A stretch of DNA of 64,000 bases from Hyphomonas beringensis (GCF_000682755.1 NZ_AWFF01000034.1:1-64000), one strand, 5' to 3'. Positions 53,001 to 62,436 are shown, counted from the stretch's first letter. The notes: generated by a model from the sequence alone, not told the origin. Made by a program: numbers and translations.

Positions 53001-54716
53001 ATGAGCGCGTCGGTTCAGTCCAGTCGCGAGGCTTATCTCGCTGATGTACAGCAACGCATTCAGGCATCCTGGCCCACAGGAATGCCAACCGAACCGGTCT
53101 ATCCATTCGGTCAGATTTCGGTGCCCTCCTATCTGCGTGCCTGGGCTAAGCAGAAGAGCGATGCGGTTGCGATAGACTTCTATGGCTACCAGCTGAGCTG
53201 GCGCCAGCTCGACCAGCTGTCTGACGCCTTCGCTTCCTATCTGTATGCCGAGGGTATTCGCCCTGGTGACCGTGTGGCTGTGTTCCTGCCGAACTGTCCG
53301 CAATTCTCCATTGCCTTCTTCGGCATCCTGAAATGTGGCGCGATCCTGACGCCTGTAAACCCGATGGTGCAGGACAGGGAACTCGCCCACTATCTGAACG
53401 ATTCCGGCTCTCGTCTGGTCGTCACGCTCGACAAGCTGGCCCCGCTGGTCACGGCCGTGAACACCGACAAATCCATCAACATCCTATGCACCACGCTCGC
53501 TGACTTCCTCCCCAGCGAGCCCCCTATACCGGTCCCGGCTGGTGCACTCGACCCGCGGGTCGAGGTGCCGGGAACCTCCCTTTTCTCAGACGCGCTGGAG
53601 ACGCCAGTCAATCCGGACGCGCTGGCCGAGACGGAGTGGGATCAGATTGCCGCCATCAATTATACCGGCGGTACGACCGGCCTGCCCAAGGGCTGCCTCC
53701 ATACCCATGGCGACATGATCTATACCGGCGCGTGCGCGGCGACCTTCTGCCTGCCTGCCGGGCAGGATGATGTGATCCTGTCTTACCTGCCGCAATTCTG
53801 GATCGCGGGCGAAGTGGCCGGCATCCTTCTGCCGGTCGTCTCCGGGTGCCAGCTGGTGCTGTTCAATCGCTGGGATGCCAGCGCCGTGATGGCCGCCATT
53901 GAGCGCAGCGGCGTGACTGGCATGGGCACCATCACCGATGGCGCGGTCGAGATCATGGATCATACGGACGCGCCAAAGCGCGATCTTACATCGCTGAAGG
54001 ATACGGTCGTCACGTCTTTCGTGAAGATCCTGAACCCCGACTATCGCAAGCGCTGGAAAGAGCTGACCGGCGCGGTGCTGCGCGAATCCTCCTTCGGCAT
54101 GACCGAGACCAATACGCTGGACACGTTCACGACCGGCCTGCAGGAAAACGACAAGGACATTACCGGAGAGCCGCTCTATGTCGGCCTGCCATGCCCGGGT
54201 GCGGAGTTCATCATCGCCGATCCAGACACTGGCCTGCCGATGCCGTTTGGAGAGCCGGGTGAGATCCTGATCCGCACGCCCTCCCTGATGAAGGGATATT
54301 GGGGCGGCCTCAGTGGCGAAGAGAAAAATCCGATCAAGGATGGCTGGTTCCACACAGGCGATACCGGCGTCATCGACGAAGACGGGATTATCTATTTCCG
54401 GGGGCGCCGCAAGGAAATGCTCAAGGTGAACGGCATGAGCGTGTTCCCGACCGAGCTGGAAATTTCCATCAGCCGCCATCCATCCGTTGCGCTGTGCGGC
54501 GTAGTTGGCCGTCCGGATGAGCGCAAGGGCCAGGTGCCCGTCGCGTTCGTCCAGCTGGAAGCAGAGGCCATTGGCAAGGAAACGACAGACAATATCCGTG
54601 CCTGGTGCAAGGAGAATATGGCTGTCTACAAGGTTCCGGAAGTTCGGTTCATCGACAAGATGCCGCTGACCGACACGGGAAAAGTGAAACGGAATGCTCT
54701 GCTGAGCGAACTGTAA
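53001..54716 (+). CDS. AMP-dependent acyl-CoA ligase
   Basis: From the ATG at 53001 after GGGAGG (52991-52996) the protein has 571 residues. The P-loop is YTGGTTGLPKG from residue 221. SSFGMTET is core A5, and WFHTGDTGVIDEDGIIYFRGRRKEMLKVNG covers A7-A8. DTGKVKR contains the catalytic C-terminal lysine. The type is like medium/long-chain or aromatic acid-CoA ligases. It is followed by a TBDR and a single-chain acyl-CoA carboxylase, so it probably makes the CoA ester that is later carboxylated. Confidence 0.87.
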   Translation: MSASVQSSREAYLADVQQRIQASWPTGMPTEPVYPFGQISVPSYLRAWAKQKSDAVAIDFYGYQLSWRQLDQLSDAFASYLYAEGIRPGDRVAVFLPNCPQFSIAFFGILKCGAILTPVNPMVQDRELAHYLNDSGSRLVVTLDKLAPLVTAVNTDKSINILCTTLADFLPSEPPIPVPAGALDPRVEVPGTSLFSDALETPVNPDALAETEWDQIAAINYTGGTTGLPKGCLHTHGDMIYTGACAATFCLPAGQDDVILSYLPQFWIAGEVAGILLPVVSGCQLVLFNRWDASAVMAAIERSGVTGMGTITDGAVEIMDHTDAPKRDLTSLKDTVVTSFVKILNPDYRKRWKELTGAVLRESSFGMTETNTLDTFTTGLQENDKDITGEPLYVGLPCPGAEFIIADPDTGLPMPFGEPGEILIRTPSLMKGYWGGLSGEEKNPIKDGWFHTGDTGVIDEDGIIYFRGRRKEMLKVNGMSVFPTELEISISRHPSVALCGVVGRPDERKGQVPVAFVQLEAEAIGKETTDNIRAWCKENMAVYKVPEVRFIDKMPLTDTGKVKRNALLSEL

Positions 54717-54773
54717 AACCCCAAACAATCAATCGACAATTGGCGCAATCAGAGACGCCATGGAGGGAGTGCT

Positions 54774-57188
54774 ATGAGAGTATTATTGACAAGTGTGTGT
54801 GCTGTCGCGCTGATGACGCCGGTGGCTATGGCCCAGGCGCAGGACGACGATACGGCTGTGCAGGCGGAAGCCGGTGCGACCACGGACGAAGACACCAGCG
54901 CCCGCCGCCTCGGCGCTGTCACTGTGACGGCAACCCGCCGGACGCAGGACATTCTGGATGTTCCGGTCGCGGTCTCCAATATCGGCGCAGAGCAGATGGA
55001 ACGCTCCGGCATTTCCGATGTGAAGCAGCTGACCAGCATCGCGCCGAGCCTTGATATCACCAACACGATTGGCGAATCCTATGGCGCTGTGATCCGTGTG
55101 CGCGGTATCGGCACCAGCGGCTCGAACCCCGGTCTTGAATCCGCAACCGGCGTCTATGTGGACGGCGTCTACAGAAGCCGCTCGAACCTCGCCCTGAACG
55201 ACATGCCGGGCGTTGAGCGCGTCGAGCTGCTGCGCGGCCCGCAGGGAACGCTGTTCGGCAAGAACACGACCGCAGGCGTTCTGAACGTCGTCACCGCGAA
55301 ACCGTCTGACGAGTTTGAAGGCAGCGCCGCTGTCACCGTTGGCAATCTGGGCCTCAAGCGTTTTGACGGTACGATCGAAGGTCCGCTGGCCGACACTCTG
55401 GGCGGGCGCCTGGACATCATGACGATGGATCGTGACGGCTATACCGAGAACGAGTTCACCGGCCAGGAATATGGCGGTCGCGAGCGCTTTCAGGCCCGTG
55501 GCCAGCTCTATTGGGAGCCGACCGACACGGTGGATGTGCGCGTAATCGCGGACTATACCGACAAGAGCGAAGACGGCAGCAACTTCCTGATCTATCGCAG
55601 CATCACGCCAACCGCAGAGGCTCTTCTGGGCCAGTTCGGCCCGGTGCCGACGGCGCAGGATGAAATCAGCGATTACTACGTAACGCCTACAGCGGATCGT
55701 AAATGGGGCCAGACGGTTCTGGACCGGGGTATCTCGGCTGAAGTGAACTGGGATGTGGGCCCTGGTACGCTGACCTCCATCACAGCCTGGCGCAAATTCG
55801 ATGCAGACCGCACGTTCGATCCGGATGGCGGTCCGGTGGATCTGCTATATGATGACCGCGATGGTGAAGTGTTTGAGAGCTTCAGCCAGGAACTGCGCTA
55901 TCAGGGCGTCTCAGGGGACCTCGACTATCTGTTCGGCGTCTTCTATGCGAACGACAAGATCGAAAGCCGGGACAGCTATAGCTTCGGCGCAGACCTTGAA
56001 GACTGGCTCGGTCTGCTCGTAGGCTCCGATACGCTGTTCTCTGCCGTCACGGGCCTGCCGGCTGGCAGTGTCTTCCCGGAAGGCGGCGGCGCATATGACG
56101 TGTTCAAGCAGGAGGGCGATAGCGTCGCCCTGTTCACCCACAACACCTATCAGCTGACGGACAAACTCTCCCTTACCGGCGGTCTGCGCTACACGATTGA
56201 TGACAAGTCTCTGGACGCAAACCTGACCTCCGACAATCCAGCCTGTGAGGCGGCGATTGCGTCTGGTGGTGAGGGGCTGACAACCACGCCGGCCGGCTTG
56301 CGAGGCCTGGTCTGTATTCCGAACTTCGACACCCGCCGCGATGGCCGCTACACCGATAGCCGCTCTGAGGAAGAATTCTCCGGCGTTCTCTCGGCGCTCT
56401 ATCGCATCAATGGCGATCTCAGCACCTATGCCTCCTACAGCCGGGGCTACAAATCCGGTGGCTATCAGTTTGACCGGGGTGGCCTGACCATTCCGAACCC
56501 GAACGGCGCACAGCTGGAGTTCGAGCCGGAATTCGCAGACGCCTACGAACTTGGCCTGAAAGGCGTGTTCATGGATGGTCTGGTGCGTGCAAACCTGGCC
56601 CTGTTCTACACGGAGCTGACAGACTATCAGTTCAGCTATGTGCAGGCTGCGGCCAGCGGGGAAACCCAGCGCGTTGTGGCGAACCTGCCGCAACTGACCA
56701 GCCAGGGCGTGGAACTGGAAACCGTGTTCAACCCGACCGAAGAATTGTCAGTGAACTTCGCGGCCACCTATCAGGATGCGGATTTCGGCGAGAGCGATTT
56801 CCCGGCCTCCCTGTCCTATCTGGAAGACCGGGGCAATTTCAACGCGCCGAAATGGACGCTGGTGAGTTCCGCAAACTATGACCGGAATATTCCAGGCACG
56901 TCTCTGCGCACCTTTGCCTATCTCGATGCACGCTGGCAGTCGAAATCCGATGTCAGCTTCTCGGCCTCCGTTGGCCCGAACCATGAGCAGAAGGCCTATG
57001 CCACGCTGAATGGCCGGATCGGCCTGGGCAAGCAATCTGATCTGTGGACCGTTGAGGTCTGGGGCCGTAACCTGACAGACGAGAAAGCCTGGGCCATGAC
57101 CGGCGCGGGGACGCTTCAGCCGGGCACGGTGCAGGGGTATGGCGTTGAACCACGCACCTATGGCGCCACCCTGCGGGTGAAGTGGTAA
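54774..57188 (+). CDS. TonB-dependent receptor of the ligase/carboxylase operon
   Basis: The 804-residue receptor has a signal peptide ending PVAMAQ. Its plug shows VTVTATRRTQDILDVPVAVSN, VYVDGVYRSRS and VELLRGPQGTLFGKNTTAGVLNV, and the barrel ends in TYGATLRVKW. The ribosome site is ATGGAGGGAGTGCT before the ATG. It lies 57 bp after the ligase stop and 30 bp before the carboxylase, so uptake, activation and carboxylation of one substrate are likely co-expressed. The substrate is unknown. Confidence 0.92.
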   Translation: MRVLLTSVCAVALMTPVAMAQAQDDDTAVQAEAGATTDEDTSARRLGAVTVTATRRTQDILDVPVAVSNIGAEQMERSGISDVKQLTSIAPSLDITNTIGESYGAVIRVRGIGTSGSNPGLESATGVYVDGVYRSRSNLALNDMPGVERVELLRGPQGTLFGKNTTAGVLNVVTAKPSDEFEGSAAVTVGNLGLKRFDGTIEGPLADTLGGRLDIMTMDRDGYTENEFTGQEYGGRERFQARGQLYWEPTDTVDVRVIADYTDKSEDGSNFLIYRSITPTAEALLGQFGPVPTAQDEISDYYVTPTADRKWGQTVLDRGISAEVNWDVGPGTLTSITAWRKFDADRTFDPDGGPVDLLYDDRDGEVFESFSQELRYQGVSGDLDYLFGVFYANDKIESRDSYSFGADLEDWLGLLVGSDTLFSAVTGLPAGSVFPEGGGAYDVFKQEGDSVALFTHNTYQLTDKLSLTGGLRYTIDDKSLDANLTSDNPACEAAIASGGEGLTTTPAGLRGLVCIPNFDTRRDGRYTDSRSEEEFSGVLSALYRINGDLSTYASYSRGYKSGGYQFDRGGLTIPNPNGAQLEFEPEFADAYELGLKGVFMDGLVRANLALFYTELTDYQFSYVQAAASGETQRVVANLPQLTSQGVELETVFNPTEELSVNFAATYQDADFGESDFPASLSYLEDRGNFNAPKWTLVSSANYDRNIPGTSLRTFAYLDARWQSKSDVSFSASVGPNHEQKAYATLNGRIGLGKQSDLWTVEVWGRNLTDEKAWAMTGAGTLQPGTVQGYGVEPRTYGATLRVKW

Positions 57189-57218
57189 CCGGATTTTCCG
57201 GGGCTTGAGGAGGCAGAC

Positions 57219-60200
57219 ATGTTCAAGAAGATCCTGATCGCCAACCGGGGGGAGGTGGCTGTGCGCGTTGCGCGGGCTGCTGCCGAACTCGGCGTGCCAA
57301 CCGTAACCGTCTATTCCGTAGACGATGCAGCATCTGCCCATGTGACAGCAGGTGACACAGCGGTGGCGCTGGGCGGGGCAGGGCCGTCTGCCTATCTCAA
57401 TGCCGACAATATCCTGGCCATCGCGGCAGAGCAGGGGTGTGATGCCATCCACCCCGGCTATGGCTTTCTCAGTGAGAATGCCGGCTTTGCCGCAGGCTGC
57501 AAGACAGCCGGGATCTGTTTTATTGGCCCGAATGTGGAGGCATTGAACGTCTTCGGGGACAAGGGACAGGCCCGGCAGATTGCCCTGAAATGTGACGTGC
57601 CAGTCCCTCAGGGAACAGATGGTGCGGTCACACTGGAAGAAGCGAAAGCCTTCTTCAAATCCCTTGGCGATAATGCTGCCGTAATGGTCAAATCCATTGC
57701 CGGCGGAGGTGGCCGCGGCATGCGCCCGGCACAGTCCCTTGAGGAATTGGAACAGGCCTTTGAGATTTGCCGCGCCGAAGCGGAACTCGCCTTTGGCTCC
57801 GGGGAGCTCTATCTGGAACAGCTGGTGCAGCGCGCCCGCCATATCGAGGTTCAAATCGTTGGCGACACGCAGGGCCATGTCGTGGCGCTGGGAGACCGTG
57901 ATTGCAGTGCGCAGCGCCGCCGCCAGAAGCTGATAGAAATCGCTCCGGCGCCTGACCTGCCGGATGATATTCGCGCCGCCATGCACGAGGCCTCTGTCCG
58001 TCTCGCCAAAGAGGCCGGATACGACAATGTCGGCACGGTGGAGTTCCTCTATAATCTGGAAGAAACAGACCCCGCCCGCGCGATCCTGTTCATGGAGGCC
58101 AATCCGCGCCTGCAGGTCGAACATACGATCACGGAAGAAACGACAGGCGTTGATCTCGTCCAGACGCAGATCCTGCTGGCCTCCGGTGGTACGCTGGGGG
58201 ATGCCGGCTGCAGCCCGAAACCGCAGACCAAAGGCGCGGCCATTCAGGTTCGCATCAATGCAGAGTCGACCGCGCCGGACGGTCAGGTGCGCCCCTCTGG
58301 TGGCACGCTGAACAGCTTCTATCCTCCAGGCGGTACCGGCGTGCGCGTGGACACGTTCGCCTATCCCGGCATGACGCTTAGCCCGGCTTTCGACTCTTTG
58401 CTGGCCAAGCTGATCGTACGCGGACAGGACATGCAGATTGCGGGCCGGCGTGCGCAGCGGGCGCTGAAGGAATTCGGCATTTCCGGCGTGCCAACCAATA
58501 AACTGGATATGCTGGCGCTGCTGGAACAGGAGGAGCTGCTCTCTGGCCAGCTCGACACCCAGTTCGTGGAGCGTGAGCGGGGCAGACTGAACGCGGCTGC
58601 TGAGCGCCTTGCCGAGACGGCGGAGACATCCCCTGCTGTGGCTGCGGCGACTTCTGCTGCCAGCGAGACCACGCGGTCGGCGCCTGCGGGGCAGGTGTCT
58701 GTTCCGGCGCCGCTGTCCGGTCTGGTGGTCCGCGTGGATGTGGCTGAGGGCGACGAAGTCTGGCCGGGCAAGCCGGTCGCGCTGGTCGAAGCCATGAAGA
58801 TGCAGCATGTCGTTGAGGCGACCGAGAGTGGCATCGTGCGGGAGATCCTGCTGGAGGCTGGCGCGGTGCTGTCCGAAGGCCTGCCGATCCTGTTCGTGGA
58901 ACCAGCCGAAGTGGAAGCGGATACGGCCGCAACTGATGCGGAGATTGATCCGGATTACATTCGTGAAGACCTGGCTCATGTTCAGGAGCGGATCGGCCTG
59001 ACGATGGATGCGGCGCGCCCTGAAGCGGTGAAGAAGCGCCACAAGACCGGCATGCGCACGGCGCGGGAAAATCTGGACGATCTGTTCGACGACGGCACGT
59101 TCCATGAATATGGCGGCCTGGCCATTGCTGCACAGCGCCGCCGCCGCAGTCTGGACGATTTGATGAAGAACACGCCCGCGGATGGCCTGATTGGCGGTGT
59201 GGGCGAGGTGAACAACCAGCTGTTCGGTCCGGAGCTGACGCGCTGTATGGGCATCTCCTATGACTATACCGTGCTGGCGGGTACGCAGGGCTATCTGAAC
59301 CACAAGAAGACCGACCGCCTGATCGAGCTGGCGCATGATCAGGATTTGCCGATTGTTCTATTTGCGGAAGGTGGCGGCGGACGGCCGGGCGATGTCGACG
59401 CGGTAACGGCCTCTGGCCTGGATGTGTCGACCTTCCGCAACTTCGCCGCGTTGAGTGGCAGCCAGCCGCGTATCGGCATTGCGGCCGGGCGCTGCTTTGC
59501 CGGCAATGCGGTTCTGTTCGGCTGCTGCGATATCACCATCGCGACAAAGAATTCCAATATCGGCCTTGGCGGCCCCGCGATGATCGAGGGCGGCGGGCTA
59601 GGCAGTTTCAAGCCGGAAGACATCGGCCCGATTGATGTGCAAAGCGTCAACGGCGTTGTGGATCTGGCCGTAGAGAATGAGGCCGAAGCTGTCGCGAAGA
59701 CACGGCAGATCCTCGGCTACTTCCAGGGCAATGTGGCCGACTGGAAAGCGCCGGACCAGCGCCTCTTGCGCCATGCCATCCCGGAAGACCGGCTGCGCGT
59801 CTATGACATCCGCAAGGTGATTGATCTGCTCGCCGATGAAGGCTCGGTCGTTGAGCTGCGCCGCGAGTTCGGTGTTGGCATCGTGACGGCCTTTGCCCGT
59901 ATCGAAGGCCGGGCCGTGGGCCTGATGGCGAACGATCCGAAATGGCTGGGCGGGGCGATTGACTCCGAAGCTGCCGACAAGGCCGCACATTTCATGCAGC
60001 TGTGTGATGCCTACAATCTGCCGATTGTTTCCCTGTGCGACACGCCGGGTTTCATGGTGGGGCCGGATTCCGAGAAGACCGCGTCAGTGCGCCATGGTTC
60101 GCGGATGTTCATCGTCTCTGCGGCGATGAGCGTTCCGGTCTATACGGTCGTCCTGCGCAAGGGCTATGGCCTCGGCGCACAGGCCATGGCTGCAGGCGGG

Positions 60201-60509
60201 TTCCACAGCACGGCGATGACGATCAGCTGGCCCAGCGGCGAGTTTGGCGGCATGGGCCTGGAAGGCGCTGTGAAGCTGGCCTATCGCAAGGAGCTGGAAG
60301 CCATCGAAGACCCGGTAAAGCGCGAAGAGAAATATGCCGAGAAGGTTGCCAAACTGTATGAAGTGGGCCGGGCAACGGCGGTAGCCCAGTATCTGGAAAT
60401 CGATGCGGTGATTGACCCGGCCGACACGCGGGCCTGGCTGATGCGCGGCCTGAAGATGCGTCCGCCGGAGCGTAAGAGATCCGGGCGGCGCTATATCGAT
60501 ACCTGGTAG
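57219..60509 (+). CDS. Single-chain biotin-dependent acyl-CoA carboxylase (BC-BCCP-CT)
   Basis: The 1096-residue protein fuses three activities. Residues about 1-450 are biotin carboxylase, with the glycine-rich ATP-grasp loop KSIAGGGGRGM. A biotinyl domain follows (about 490-560), with biotin-lysine K527 in EAMKMQ. Residues about 585-1090 form the carboxyltransferase half (RTARENLDDLFDDGTFHEYG, then VSLCDTPGFMVGP). Length and order match the single-chain long-chain acyl-CoA carboxylase described from Mycobacterium avium; bacterial ACC and PCC are usually separate chains. It carboxylates an acyl-CoA with bicarbonate and ATP. Its place after a ligase and TBDR suggests a catabolic role. Confidence 0.9.
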   Translation: MFKKILIANRGEVAVRVARAAAELGVPTVTVYSVDDAASAHVTAGDTAVALGGAGPSAYLNADNILAIAAEQGCDAIHPGYGFLSENAGFAAGCKTAGICFIGPNVEALNVFGDKGQARQIALKCDVPVPQGTDGAVTLEEAKAFFKSLGDNAAVMVKSIAGGGGRGMRPAQSLEELEQAFEICRAEAELAFGSGELYLEQLVQRARHIEVQIVGDTQGHVVALGDRDCSAQRRRQKLIEIAPAPDLPDDIRAAMHEASVRLAKEAGYDNVGTVEFLYNLEETDPARAILFMEANPRLQVEHTITEETTGVDLVQTQILLASGGTLGDAGCSPKPQTKGAAIQVRINAESTAPDGQVRPSGGTLNSFYPPGGTGVRVDTFAYPGMTLSPAFDSLLAKLIVRGQDMQIAGRRAQRALKEFGISGVPTNKLDMLALLEQEELLSGQLDTQFVERERGRLNAAAERLAETAETSPAVAAATSAASETTRSAPAGQVSVPAPLSGLVVRVDVAEGDEVWPGKPVALVEAMKMQHVVEATESGIVREILLEAGAVLSEGLPILFVEPAEVEADTAATDAEIDPDYIREDLAHVQERIGLTMDAARPEAVKKRHKTGMRTARENLDDLFDDGTFHEYGGLAIAAQRRRRSLDDLMKNTPADGLIGGVGEVNNQLFGPELTRCMGISYDYTVLAGTQGYLNHKKTDRLIELAHDQDLPIVLFAEGGGGRPGDVDAVTASGLDVSTFRNFAALSGSQPRIGIAAGRCFAGNAVLFGCCDITIATKNSNIGLGGPAMIEGGGLGSFKPEDIGPIDVQSVNGVVDLAVENEAEAVAKTRQILGYFQGNVADWKAPDQRLLRHAIPEDRLRVYDIRKVIDLLADEGSVVELRREFGVGIVTAFARIEGRAVGLMANDPKWLGGAIDSEAADKAAHFMQLCDAYNLPIVSLCDTPGFMVGPDSEKTASVRHGSRMFIVSAAMSVPVYTVVLRKGYGLGAQAMAAGGFHSTAMTISWPSGEFGGMGLEGAVKLAYRKELEAIEDPVKREEKYAEKVAKLYEVGRATAVAQYLEIDAVIDPADTRAWLMRGLKMRPPERKRSGRRYIDTW

Positions 60510-60585
60510 GATTCCAGCTGCACATGCGACGCCCGTGAAGGCGCTTCGTTTCCAGAGATTGAATTTTCATCCGTAAAGAGACGGG

Positions 60586-60999
60586 TCAGGTGTCTGGTGG
60601 GGGCAGCATACATCCCGCAGCATTGGCGCTCATCCCGGCGAAAGCCGGGACCCAGAATTGCGCGTCCAGAGCCTGCCGCCCTGGGCCCCGGCTTTTGCCG
60701 GGATGAGCGGACATGAGGGATCTGCCATCAAGCGCCGCTGCGAAGGCCTGGCTTGGTTCCCACGCAAACGGATATTGCTGTTTCTGTTTGGCGAGGGCCG
60801 CGTCACGTTCGGCTTCCGTGTCGCCAATATACACGAGCGTGACATCACCATGGCGGTTCATCGTGAACATGAACGGCACGCCGGGCCCCTTGATCGAGCG
60901 GATATACATCCGCACGACAATCAGCTGCAGCCAGATCCAGAAGCGGTAAGGCTCCAGTTCCGGTGTCAGATTGCGGGGAGGGGCGAAGAGCTGATCCAT
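60586..60999 (-). CDS. Small unrecognised protein with a REP-derived C-terminus
   Basis: The 137-codon frame has a plausible protein core in residues 1-95 (YRFWIWLQLIVVRMYIRSIKG, VPFMFTMNRHGDVTLVYIGD). I do not recognise the family. Residues from about 97 onward (SAHPGKSRGPG, then FWVPAFAGMSA) are simply the translation of the palindromic repeat at 60627-60709. The repeat has probably replaced or extended the original C-terminus. No clear ribosome site precedes the ATG at 60999. Confidence 0.5.
   Translation of the reverse strand: MDQLFAPPRNLTPELEPYRFWIWLQLIVVRMYIRSIKGPGVPFMFTMNRHGDVTLVYIGDTEAERDAALAKQKQQYPFAWEPSQAFAAALDGRSLMSAHPGKSRGPGRQALDAQFWVPAFAGMSANAAGCMLPPPDT
60627..60709. repeat. REP-like palindromic element with 29-base arms
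   Basis: The left arm (60627-60655, beginning CGCTCATCCCGGCGAAAGCC) and the right arm (60681-60709) are reverse complements at 27 of 29 positions, around a 25-base loop. The CATCCCGGCGAAAGCCGGGA core is the type of extragenic palindrome found dispersed in alphaproteobacterial genomes. It lies inside the reading frame of the small gene at 60586, and this is the only copy I found in the window. Confidence 0.85.
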
Positions 61000-61045
61000 G
61001 CCGCAAGTCTGCCCCGGCCGCCTCTCCTACGAATTCAGAAAAGCA

Positions 61046-61079
61046 AAAACCCCTGATCCGGAGGCAGATCAGGGGTTTT
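61046..61079 (-). terminator. Bidirectional terminator after the PLP-enzyme gene
   Basis: A perfect 13-base inverted repeat, AAAACCCCTGATC (61046-61058) with GATCAGGGGTTTT (61067-61079), lies 61 bp beyond the stop of the leftward PLP-enzyme gene. Its symmetric A/T ends allow function in both directions. Confidence 0.85.
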
Positions 61080-61139
61080 CTTGCCCTTCAAAAGTGCGGG
61101 ATACGAGACGGGGTCTCCCCGTATTCCGACAAGGGCAGA

Positions 61140-62264
61140 CTAGAGGCAGGCTGGAAAGTCCAGCTGGCCGTATCCATGTTTTTTCAGCCATTCAGCGTCG
61201 TAATAGCTGTCAAAATAGCGCTCGCCGCTGTCGCAGATCAGCGTGACGATGCTGGCTTTTTCGCCTGCGGCTTCCAATTCCTGGGCCAGCCGGTAGGCGC
61301 CGCAGAAATTGGTGCCGGTGGAGCCGCCAAAGCGACGCCCGGTCAGGCTTTCAAGATAGTGCAGGGCCGCCATGGAGGCGTGGTCGGGCACCTTGATCAT
61401 CCGGTCGACCAGTTCCGGGAAGAAGGAGGGCTCAACACGCGGGCGGCCGATACCTTCAATGCGCGATGGCATGGCGGAGCGGAGTTTTTCATCGCCCGTG
61501 CAGTAATAATCGAACAGGACGGAGTTTTCCGGGTCCACGACGCAGAGCTTTGTCTTGTTGCCCGTGCGCACATAGGAAAGGTGACGGCCAATCGTGGTGG
61601 ACGTGCCGCCCGTCCCCGCGCCAACAACGATCCATTCCGGGATTGCGCACTCTTCATCCGCCATCTGACGGAAAATCGAGGCAGCGATATTGTCTTCCCC
61701 GCGCCAGTCGCTGGCACGTTCGGCATAGGTGAACTGGTCCATGAAGTAGCCGTTCTCGGCTTCGGCCAGACGACAGGCATGCTCGCTGATCTCGGATGCG
61801 GGCACTTGTTCGCAATGCCCGCCATAGAATTCGATCTGCTGGATCTTCTTGCAGGCCGTGCCTTCGGGAACCACAGCGACGAATTTGAGGCCAAGCAGTT
61901 TTGCGAAATAGGCTTCGGAGATGGCCGTGCTGCCGGAGGAGCATTCGATGATGGTGGTGTCCGGACCGATGCGTCCGCTGCACAGCGCCCACAGGAATAG
62001 GGATTGGGCCAGGCGATGCTTCAGGCTGCCGGAGGGATGGGAGCTTTCATCCTTGAGATAGATGTCGACATTCTGGAATTCATTCAGCTGCAGCTTGATG
62101 AGGTTCGTGTCGCCCTTGCGGTTTGCCTCCGCGCGGATGCGGATGACAGACTGGCGAACCCAATCGCGATAGGATTGCGGGCGCTCTTTCCGCTCTTCAC
62201 GAAACGCTACTGGGGTGCTCTGATAGGTATCAGCTGCTGCTCTCACGAAAGGGCCTCGCTTCAT
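61140..62264 (-). CDS. PLP-dependent cysteine synthase family enzyme (Cds1/CBS-like)
   Basis: The 374-residue fold-type II PLP enzyme has its Schiff-base lysine at K82 in SHPSGSLKHR. ECSSGSTAIS contacts the substrate, and the phosphate loop is GAGTGGTSTT. The family includes cysteine synthase, cystathionine beta-synthase and the Cds1-type cysteine desulfhydrase; the GSTGTNFCGAYRLA tail is of the last kind. It may make H2S and pyruvate from cysteine, or act as a beta-replacement enzyme. It stands alone, with a large palindrome just before its start and a strong terminator after it. Confidence 0.83.
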   Translation of the reverse strand: MKRGPFVRAAADTYQSTPVAFREERKERPQSYRDWVRQSVIRIRAEANRKGDTNLIKLQLNEFQNVDIYLKDESSHPSGSLKHRLAQSLFLWALCSGRIGPDTTIIECSSGSTAISEAYFAKLLGLKFVAVVPEGTACKKIQQIEFYGGHCEQVPASEISEHACRLAEAENGYFMDQFTYAERASDWRGEDNIAASIFRQMADEECAIPEWIVVGAGTGGTSTTIGRHLSYVRTGNKTKLCVVDPENSVLFDYYCTGDEKLRSAMPSRIEGIGRPRVEPSFFPELVDRMIKVPDHASMAALHYLESLTGRRFGGSTGTNFCGAYRLAQELEAAGEKASIVTLICDSGERYFDSYYDAEWLKKHGYGQLDFPACL

Positions 62265-62268
62265 ATCT

Positions 62269-62294
62269 TAATTATCATTGGAAGATGATTATTA
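62269..62294. promoter_or_regulatory. 26-base imperfect palindrome at the PLP-enzyme start
   Basis: TAATTATCAT (62269-62278) pairs with ATGATTATTA (62285-62294), with one mismatch and a six-base spacer, ending five bases from the start codon. It could be a repressor operator or a hairpin that occludes translation. Confidence 0.45.
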
Positions 62295-62408
62295 TCTGAT
62301 TTCCGCGAGAATTTTGTCCCATATATTTGGCCAAGCGAGGATAGTTTGGGAAAATCATCCAATTTCGGGTGATGTTTTGGGGTGAAGACGTGGTTTTTGG
62401 CCAATGAA

Positions 62409-62436
62409 GGGTCATGGAAGATGATTCCCATGACCC
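62409..62436. repeat. Stem-loop between the CMD-family and PLP-enzyme genes
   Basis: GGGTCATGG (62409-62417) pairs perfectly with CCATGACCC (62428-62436). The 12-mer TGGAAGATGATT at 62415-62426 is repeated at 62279-62290. There is no T-run, so terminator function after the leftward CMD-family gene is possible but not clear. Confidence 0.45.

Noticed and set aside
56748-59336. Very long open frame on the minus strand (about 860 codons)
   Set aside because: It lies opposite the TBDR and the single-chain carboxylase, both with clear domains. It is a by-product of high GC and codon bias and has no recognisable motif.
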